Positions 5,879 to 10,975 of a DNA stretch of 10,975 bases are shown in pieces. The translations under genes were made by a program, and so were the position numbers. The stretch is taken from assembly GCA_030593425.1 (NCBI GenBank), contig JAUVHF010000044.1, positions 1-10,975 of the forward strand, written 5' to 3'. The number at the start of each line of letters is the position of its first letter. Within the stretch, counting starts at the first letter, position 1. The DNA comes from Anaerolineales bacterium. Lineage in GTDB: Bacteria; Chloroflexota; Anaerolineae; UBA7937. The notes under the pieces are model-generated. The model searched no databases, was not told the DNA's origin, and saw nothing but the letters and a program-made list of their open reading frames with translations.

Positions 5879-6756
5879 AAAACCAAGTGAAAGTGATCCT
5901 CGACTACGACGGGACATTGACCAGGGAAGAGGCGATGGTCGATGACCTAGCCCGGCTCTCCCTGGATACCCTATCCCAAGAGATCCTGAGGGTACCCCGT
6001 CCCCAACTGCAAGAAGAGTATAGAGAGACCAGAAGGCTCATCCTCTCCCGGCCCCATGAGTTCGGCTGGGAGGTGAGAGGGCTCCTGGCTTCCTATGGCG
6101 ACGAGGGGGCCTTCATCCTCAATACTACCACCCTCCAGGTGATGCTGAAGATGAACCCTCTCTATGCTCGCAGGGTGGCTAACTACTTCAGAGATGCGGA
6201 GTATGACCCGGTCATCGATTGCACCAACTACCTCTTTCACCGCCACACCGCCGAACTGAAACCTCGGTTTCGCCAAGGAGCCAAGGAGATCTTAAGCGGC
6301 CTCCTTCGACACGAGAGATTTATTCCCCTCATCCTCACCAATTCAAAGGGGGACAAGGTTGAAAGGAACCTGCAGACTTTAGGGCTAAAAGAGGTAGAGA
6401 TCCTAGGAGATACCCGCCAATATGAGATGGACCCCTCTTGGGCAAGACATTTCTTCCATCTGGAGCAGGGGATGACCCAAGGTCTAAGAATAGACCAGCA
6501 CCACAAAGTGGACCTCCGTCGTCCCGTCTACTACCGGGCTCTCATGAGGGAAGCCGAGGGAGCCGAACAGATAGTAGTCGTGGCCGATACCCTCTCCCTG
6601 CCGGGGGCCCTTCCCCTAGTGATGGGGATGCGATTTTATCTCCTCAAGACGAGTTACACCCCCTTTTGGTGCGAGGAGTTCGTCAAGAAGCATGAGCGGG
6701 GAGAAGTGCTGGAGAGCCTCTATTCGCTGAGGGAAAGGGTAGAGACCTTAATTTGA
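5875..6756 (+). CDS. HAD-superfamily hydrolase (phosphatase-like)
   Basis: A 293-residue protein with HAD motif I DYDGT (10-14; D10 nucleophile, D12 acid/base) and motif II LTNSKGD (154-160). Motif IV is VVVADTLSLPGAL (234-246; D238). Motif III Lys or Arg would lie near 211-216 (KVDLRR). Between motifs I and II lies a large insert, about 20-140, of cap type and without recognisable similarity. Motif IV lacks the usual second Asp a few residues on, which may weaken magnesium binding or mark a separate subfamily. The ATG at 5875 overlaps the stop of the glycosyltransferase gene as ATGA, so it belongs to the operon. A phosphatase acting on a sugar phosphate or polyprenyl phosphate would fit the neighbours, but this is inference. 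It is the last gene before a separate promoter. Confidence 0.75.
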   Translation: MKNQVKVILDYDGTLTREEAMVDDLARLSLDTLSQEILRVPRPQLQEEYRETRRLILSRPHEFGWEVRGLLASYGDEGAFILNTTTLQVMLKMNPLYARRVANYFRDAEYDPVIDCTNYLFHRHTAELKPRFRQGAKEILSGLLRHERFIPLILTNSKGDKVERNLQTLGLKEVEILGDTRQYEMDPSWARHFFHLEQGMTQGLRIDQHHKVDLRRPVYYRALMREAEGAEQIVVVADTLSLPGALPLVMGMRFYLLKTSYTPFWCEEFVKKHERGEVLESLYSLRERVETLI

Positions 6757-6781
6757 CGAGGGTGGGAAGGTTTGTTAGACT
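6753..6781 (+). promoter_or_regulatory. Candidate sigma70 promoter for the SHMT-GcvT fusion gene
   Basis: TTGACG (6753-6758, five of six consensus bases) overlaps the stop codon of the HAD gene. After a 17-bp spacer comes TAGACT (6776-6781, four of six). Transcription would begin near 6788, giving a leader of about 59 bases. This would separate the fusion gene from the sugar operon, though read-through is possible because no terminator is seen between them. Confidence 0.5.
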
Positions 6782-6846
6782 AGATATAGAGGTGGCGCTG
6801 ATCGCTTTCTCGTAAAGGGTCGGCGTTATTTTTGAAGGAGCGTCGA

Positions 6847-9800
6847 ATGGAGAGAGAATATTCGGATTTCTTAGTGCGGGAAGATCTCTCAGGGGTGGAT
6901 CCCGATACCGATCTCATCATCGGCTTCGAGGAGGAGAGACAAGCCCAAAAGATAATCCTCATCCCTTCAGAGAGCATCTGTCCTCGAGCCGTACGACAGG
7001 CTTTGGGGTCGGTCTTCACTAACATCTATGCCGAGGGGTATCCACCCTTACGCATGACCAGGGACGAGGAGGAGCTGCTCTTAGACTTCGGATACGAGTT
7101 GGCCTATTACCGGCGGTACGCCGATAGAAGGTTCTACAAAGGGTGTGACTATGTCCATTTCCTAGAGACCTTGGCCCAGCAGCGGATAGCCAAATGCTTC
7201 GCCACCGATAAGATAAGCGCCGATGAGATATATGTGAATATCCAACCCCTCTCTGGAGCAGCGGCCAACAACTCCGTCTATCAGGCGTTCGTCGAGCCCG
7301 GGGAGACGGTCATGGGGATGGCCCTGCCCCACGGTGGCCACCTTACCCATGGGAGCGAGTTCAACCGCTCCGGCAAACGGTACCATATCGTCTCCTACGA
7401 GGCAGACCCGGTGACCGAGAGACTAGACTACGACCAGATAAGAAGGCTGGCCATCGAGCACAAGCCTAGAATGATCATCGCTGGGTACACCTCCTACTCC
7501 TGGGCTGTGGATTGGGAGAAGTTTAGAGAGATCGCCGATGCTGTCCCCGGGGGCGCTACACTTTTGGCCGACGTGGCCCACCCGGCGGGGATGATCATCG
7601 CCGGCGTCTATCCCACCCCTATAGGCTATGCCGATGTGATAACCTTTACCACCCACAAGACCATCTGTGGCCCCCGAGGGGCGGTGATCCTCACCACCGA
7701 TGGGGAGAAGGCCCAACTCATAGACAGCGCCGTTTTCCCCGGTGAACAGGGCGGGCCCCATGTCAACAAGTTCGCCGCTATAGCGGTGGCCTTCAAGATA
7801 GCCCAGACGGAGAAATTCAGGAGGCTCCAGGAGAGGATCATGGAGAACGCTGTGGCTCTAAGCGATGCTCTCGACAAGCGCGGACTCAGGATAGCCTACG
7901 GGGGCACAAACACTCATCTCCTCTGTATCGATCTCAACGCCATCCCTACGAAGACCGACTTCCCCCTCAAGGGGGAGACAGCGGCTCGCATCTTGGACCT
8001 CTGCGGTATCGTGGTCAACAAGAACACCATCCCGGGCGATACCAGCGCCGCCGATGCCAGCGGCATCCGTCTGGGCACGCCCTGGGTCACTCAGCGAGGC
8101 TTTGGCCCAGAAGAGATGGGCAAACTGGCGGGACTCATCCATAGGGTGCTTACCAACATACAACCCTTCAGTTACATAGGGTTGCGGGGAGATCTCCCTC
8201 GGGGGAAGATCGACCGAGCGATCATGGAAGAGGTGAAGCGAGGGGTGGCAGAACTGGTGGCTGAAGCGGGCGATAAGGTGGCCCGGGAGAGCGGATACCC
8301 CCATTACTATATCCCCACCAAAACAACTATCCAAGAGACCCCTTTGCTGGGAGAACACCGAAGGTTGGGTGCCGAGATGGCCGAACACCACGGTTGGAAG
8401 ATGCCCCTACACTATGGAGATAGGGCCAAGGAGAGAGAAGCGAGCAGGAATTCGGCCGTCCTCTTCGACCTGGGGGATATGGGGCTTTTGGAGATCAGCG
8501 GGGAGAGGGCTAAGGCCCTCCTCCAAGGGGTAACCACCAACGATGTGACCAGGCTCGAACCTGGGGAGGGCCAACGCTCCCTCATTTTGGAAGAGAAGGG
8601 CAGGGTAATGGACGATCTTCTCATCCTTCGCCTGAAGAGCGATCGGTGGGGCTGGGACCATTATCTCCTGATGACCAACTCCGCCAACACCGAGAGGGTG
8701 AAAGAGTGGCTGCGAGCCCTCTCTGACGGGTATACCCTCTTCGACCACGAAGATGTCAGGGCCAAGATCGAAGGGCCAGCGGTGGTGGAGGACCTCAATG
8801 AGGGAACTGAGGAGTGGCGAAAGACCGCCTTGGGAGTTCACGGCCCTCGATCCTTGGAGATCCTGCAAAGGATGGATGCTGCCCTTCCAGAATTGGAAAG
8901 GTTCCACGCTTGGGAAGGGGAGATAGCCGGTATCCCAGCCCTGCTCTTCCGCACCGGATACGGCGATGACAACCAGAGGCTGGAGATCGTCCTCCCTCGA
9001 AAGAGGGCCCCCGAGCTTTGGAATCTGCTCCTGGAGGAGCATTTAGTCCCCGCTGGCCTTCAGATTAGAGAGGCACCAAGAGAGGAAGCCGGCCTTCCCT
9101 CCTATGGTGGCTCCCCAGTAGATGGGCTCTCCCTATATAGGAGCGGATACGCTTCCCTCTTCGCCCTCTCCAAGCCCTACTTTGTGGGCCAGAAGGCGAT
9201 CGTTCGAGAGGTAAAGCCCAAGGCTGAAAAAGGGGAGTTTGTACACGAACCGGAAGAAGGCGAACCGAGACGAACCCCCCTTTACCCTGAGCATCTAAAG
9301 TTGACCAAGAAGGTTATACCCTTCGCTGGCTGGGAGATGCCGGTCTGGTACACAAGCATCGCCGAGGAGCATAAGGCCGTGCGGGAGAAGGCGGGCCTCT
9401 TCGATGTGGGGCATATGGGCGTGCTGGAGATCGCAGGCCCACATGCCACCCGATTCCTGGACGTGGTGACCAGCAACTACATCAGTTGGTTGAAAGATGG
9501 CCAATCGATGTACGGCTACATCCTCGATCCGGATGGCCAGGTGATGGACGATGTCATGGTCTATCGTCGAGCAGGAGACCTCTATATGATGGTCACCAAC
9601 GCCGTCAACCAGGAGAAGATCCTGGCCTGGCTTTTGGCCGCTAACTCCCGAGAGTTCCTCATCGATCGGGATTACCCCTTCCGAGAGATCGAAGGGAGGG
9701 TCACCATCAGAGACTTAAAAGACCCCTCCTGTGGGGAGGAGCAAAGGATCGACATGGCTCTTCAGGGCCCCAACTCTCTATCCATAGTGAGGCGCCTAAT

Positions 9801-10518
9801 CGAGGACCCAACCTTAGAGCGAACCCTCTCTCGCCTCCGAAGATCCGAATTCGTAGAGACGGAGATTCTAGGCCTGCCCCTTATCATCTCCCGAACCGGC
9901 TACACCGGCGAGGAGATCGCTTTCGAGTTCTACATCCATCCCCGTGATGCGGTGCTCCTCTGGAAGAGGCTCTTGGAGGTGGGAGAGGATTTAGGTATCA
10001 AGCCTGCTGGTCTGGGAGCCAGGGATTCCACCAGGACGGAGGCTGGCCTGCCCCTCTATGGCCATGAACTGGCTGGCCCGCATGATATCTCTCCCCTGGA
10101 AGCCGGTTATGGCCCCTTCGTCAAATTCCATAAGCCTTTCTTCATCGGGAGAAAAGCTCTTCTACAGAAGGAAGCCAAAAGGGAGATGGAGATCCTTCGC
10201 TTTGGGCTCAACACCAGGGGTGGCCGCATGCTCAAACAGGGCGATTTGGTGGTAGATAAGAGAGGGCGGTACATCGGCACGGTCACCAGTTGCGCTCTGG
10301 TGGATGGCTACCAGTTGGGGATGGCCTACGCCAAGAGAAAATACGACAGAGAAGCGACCCAGATAGGGGTCTTCGCCTTGCCTAGAGGGGAAGAGAGGCC
10401 TGGGAAGCCGATAGTCGACTTGGCCTTAGGGGACACGGTGCCTTTGCACCAAGAAGCCACGGTTCTAACTCGCTTCCCCGAGCCGAATGAGAGGGTTCTG
10501 CGGCCAGGGGAGGAGTAG
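6847..10518 (+). CDS. Three-part fusion: serine hydroxymethyltransferase, degenerate GcvT, conserved GcvT (aminomethyltransferase)
   Basis: A single open frame of 1223 residues. Residues 1-490 are a PLP-dependent serine hydroxymethyltransferase, with IPSES (39-43), YAEGYP (61-66), HGGHLTHG (162-169), D242 in ADVAHPAG, PLP Lys271 in TTHKTICGPRG, and Arg408 in SGIRLGTP. Between YAEGYP and FYKGCD it has about 25 extra residues compared with E. coli GlyA. Residues about 498-790 are a first GcvT unit and 809-1215 a second. Both keep the MDD motif (588-590 and 900-902), whose Asp is essential in known T-proteins. The second also has GYTGEE (1018-1023) and GLGARDSTRTEAGLPLYG, which are eroded in the first. 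The chosen start is ATG at 6847 with AAGGAG six bases ahead; an in-frame TTG at 6832 lacks a good site. It may couple glycine-derived methylene-THF to serine formation. P, H and L proteins are not in this window. Confidence 0.93.
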   Translation: MEREYSDFLVREDLSGVDPDTDLIIGFEEERQAQKIILIPSESICPRAVRQALGSVFTNIYAEGYPPLRMTRDEEELLLDFGYELAYYRRYADRRFYKGCDYVHFLETLAQQRIAKCFATDKISADEIYVNIQPLSGAAANNSVYQAFVEPGETVMGMALPHGGHLTHGSEFNRSGKRYHIVSYEADPVTERLDYDQIRRLAIEHKPRMIIAGYTSYSWAVDWEKFREIADAVPGGATLLADVAHPAGMIIAGVYPTPIGYADVITFTTHKTICGPRGAVILTTDGEKAQLIDSAVFPGEQGGPHVNKFAAIAVAFKIAQTEKFRRLQERIMENAVALSDALDKRGLRIAYGGTNTHLLCIDLNAIPTKTDFPLKGETAARILDLCGIVVNKNTIPGDTSAADASGIRLGTPWVTQRGFGPEEMGKLAGLIHRVLTNIQPFSYIGLRGDLPRGKIDRAIMEEVKRGVAELVAEAGDKVARESGYPHYYIPTKTTIQETPLLGEHRRLGAEMAEHHGWKMPLHYGDRAKEREASRNSAVLFDLGDMGLLEISGERAKALLQGVTTNDVTRLEPGEGQRSLILEEKGRVMDDLLILRLKSDRWGWDHYLLMTNSANTERVKEWLRALSDGYTLFDHEDVRAKIEGPAVVEDLNEGTEEWRKTALGVHGPRSLEILQRMDAALPELERFHAWEGEIAGIPALLFRTGYGDDNQRLEIVLPRKRAPELWNLLLEEHLVPAGLQIREAPREEAGLPSYGGSPVDGLSLYRSGYASLFALSKPYFVGQKAIVREVKPKAEKGEFVHEPEEGEPRRTPLYPEHLKLTKKVIPFAGWEMPVWYTSIAEEHKAVREKAGLFDVGHMGVLEIAGPHATRFLDVVTSNYISWLKDGQSMYGYILDPDGQVMDDVMVYRRAGDLYMMVTNAVNQEKILAWLLAANSREFLIDRDYPFREIEGRVTIRDLKDPSCGEEQRIDMALQGPNSLSIVRRLIEDPTLERTLSRLRRSEFVETEILGLPLIISRTGYTGEEIAFEFYIHPRDAVLLWKRLLEVGEDLGIKPAGLGARDSTRTEAGLPLYGHELAGPHDISPLEAGYGPFVKFHKPFFIGRKALLQKEAKREMEILRFGLNTRGGRMLKQGDLVVDKRGRYIGTVTSCALVDGYQLGMAYAKRKYDREATQIGVFALPRGEERPGKPIVDLALGDTVPLHQEATVLTRFPEPNERVLRPGEE

Positions 10519-10528
10519 AGAAGCCCCC

Positions 10529-10566
10529 AAAAATAAAAATGAGCCAAGGGTATCCCCCTTTGGCTC
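10529..10566 (-). terminator. Rho-independent terminator of the GGDEF/GspE-N gene
   Basis: GAGCCAA-GGG (10541-10550) pairs with CCC-T-TTGGCTC (10556-10566, one bulged T) around the loop TATCC. Read on the minus strand, the stem is followed directly by ATTTTTATTTTT (plus 10529-10540), a clear U-tract. On the plus strand no T-run follows, so it may stop the convergent SHMT-GcvT transcript less well. Confidence 0.8.
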
Positions 10567-10586
10567 GCCACTTTACACCATATCGA

Positions 10587-10975
10587 TTAGGACCGCTCTC
10601 CCGACTCCTGCGACAGTGTGGCCATCCTTCTCAACGCCTGGTGGATCTCCTCCTTCCCACTCATCACCGGGAAGACGCGAAGACCTGTGAGTTGCGATAC
10701 CACTCGGATAGCGAAGCCCTGGCTAGGGTCAGCCAAAGCCAAAGTAAGATCCCTACCCTCCCTACCCACAGGCACGCATTCCAGCCTCCGCGCCACCTCC
10801 AAAGGGAGAAGGGAAGCCAACTCCCGATTAGGTACCTCCGGAGACAAAGTGAGATAGGGAAACCTCTCACCCTCGGGAAGTGGTGCCTCCACCATTATCG
10901 CCGTCGCTTCAGCCAAGCATATCTGAGAGAGCTCGCTGTACTTAGCCTCGTACATGGCTCGATCCGCCTGATCCA
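10587..10975 (-). CDS. Partial gene: end of a GGDEF domain joined to a GspE N-terminal (MshEN-like) domain
   Basis: The reading frame stays open to the right edge, so the 5' part lies outside the window and 128 full codons plus the stop are visible. The first visible residues, DQADRAMYEAKYSELSQ, match the closing helix of GGDEF (diguanylate cyclase) domains, where A-D-x-A-(L/M)-Y-x-A-K is typical. The Met inside this motif (10953-10955) is therefore not the start. After a short linker, LLPLEVARRLECVPV...LTLALADPSQ...VSQLTGLRVFPV and the final EEIHQALRR follow the pattern of the T2SSE_N/MshEN domain found at the start of type II secretion and type IV pilus ATPases, where it can bind c-di-GMP. 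Such a protein would make or sense c-di-GMP. GGDEF catalytic residues are out of view. The gene ends at TAA (10587-10589), 21 bases before its terminator hairpin. Confidence 0.7.
   Translation of the reverse strand, partial: DQADRAMYEAKYSELSQICLAEATAIMVEAPLPEGERFPYLTLSPEVPNRELASLLPLEVARRLECVPVGREGRDLTLALADPSQGFAIRVVSQLTGLRVFPVMSGKEEIHQALRRMATLSQESGERS

Noticed and set aside
6757..6846. Glycine riboswitch ahead of the SHMT-GcvT gene
   Set aside because: Glycine riboswitches commonly precede such genes, but only about 59 bases of leader are available and I see no aptamer-like paired regions or expression-platform terminator.
8407..9042. Long minus-strand frame inside the SHMT-GcvT gene
   Set aside because: It is an antisense shadow of a strongly supported coding region, with no domain pattern.
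10953..10955. ATG as the start of the right-edge minus-strand gene
   Set aside because: The Met falls inside the GGDEF closing-helix motif ADRAMYEAK and the frame continues open to the window edge, so the gene starts outside the window.
1..10975. CRISPR array, tRNA, rRNA or insertion sequence
   Set aside because: No regularly spaced repeats, cloverleaf-like segments with a CCA end, rRNA-like stretches or transposase motifs were seen on either strand by eye.

Overview
The window looks like a piece of a moderately GC-rich bacterial chromosome. It has frequent AGA/AGG and ATA codons, tightly packed overlapping genes, several TTG starts with strong Shine-Dalgarno sequences, and sigma70-type promoters. 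A GlyA-GcvT-GcvT fusion, a GGDEF-to-GspE-N-terminal fusion and a trace of a GH57 glucan branching enzyme would fit Chloroflexota or a neighbouring thermophilic lineage. That assignment is a low-confidence inference, because no marker gene is present.

Positions 1-1130, minus strand, hold a two-gene MNT/HEPN (type VII-like) toxin-antitoxin module. A winged-helix/nucleotidyltransferase fusion protein comes first, followed one base later by a HEPN protein that starts with TTG. Upstream there is a near-consensus promoter (TTGACA-N17-TAGAAT) and a perfect 6-bp inverted repeat between the start of transcription and the start codon. This suggests the module represses itself. Its base composition (50% GC in a sampled line) looks lower than that of the genes to its right, which fits an acquired module.

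Positions 1131-1450 hold no intact gene. They look like a scar: an open Pro/Thr-rich reading frame with no start, which ends inside a promoter, followed by about 15 codons matching the N-terminus of GH57 1,4-alpha-glucan branching enzymes, stopped by TAA where the family has Tyr. The promoter (TTGAAT-N17-TATAAT) is intact and now probably drives the next operon.

Positions 1451-6756, plus strand, hold a five-gene operon: SAM-dependent methyltransferase, NDP-sugar 4-epimerase/dehydratase-type SDR, radical SAM protein with a SPASM-like Cys-rich tail, multi-membrane-span GT-C glycosyltransferase, and HAD-superfamily hydrolase. Spacing runs from an 8-bp overlap to 3 bases. Together they suggest making or modifying a sugar and transferring it from a lipid-linked donor at the membrane. 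The product is unknown, and this is the least explained part of the window.

Positions 6757-10518 hold a 1223-residue protein that joins serine hydroxymethyltransferase to two GcvT (aminomethyltransferase) units. The first GcvT copy is degenerate and the second well conserved. It has its own candidate promoter overlapping the end of the previous gene. Both activities hand one-carbon units to or from tetrahydrofolate, so the fusion could couple glycine cleavage to serine formation.

Positions 10519-10975 hold a terminator hairpin with a U-tract for the minus strand, and the 3' part of a convergent gene that carries the end of a GGDEF domain joined to a GspE N-terminal-like domain.
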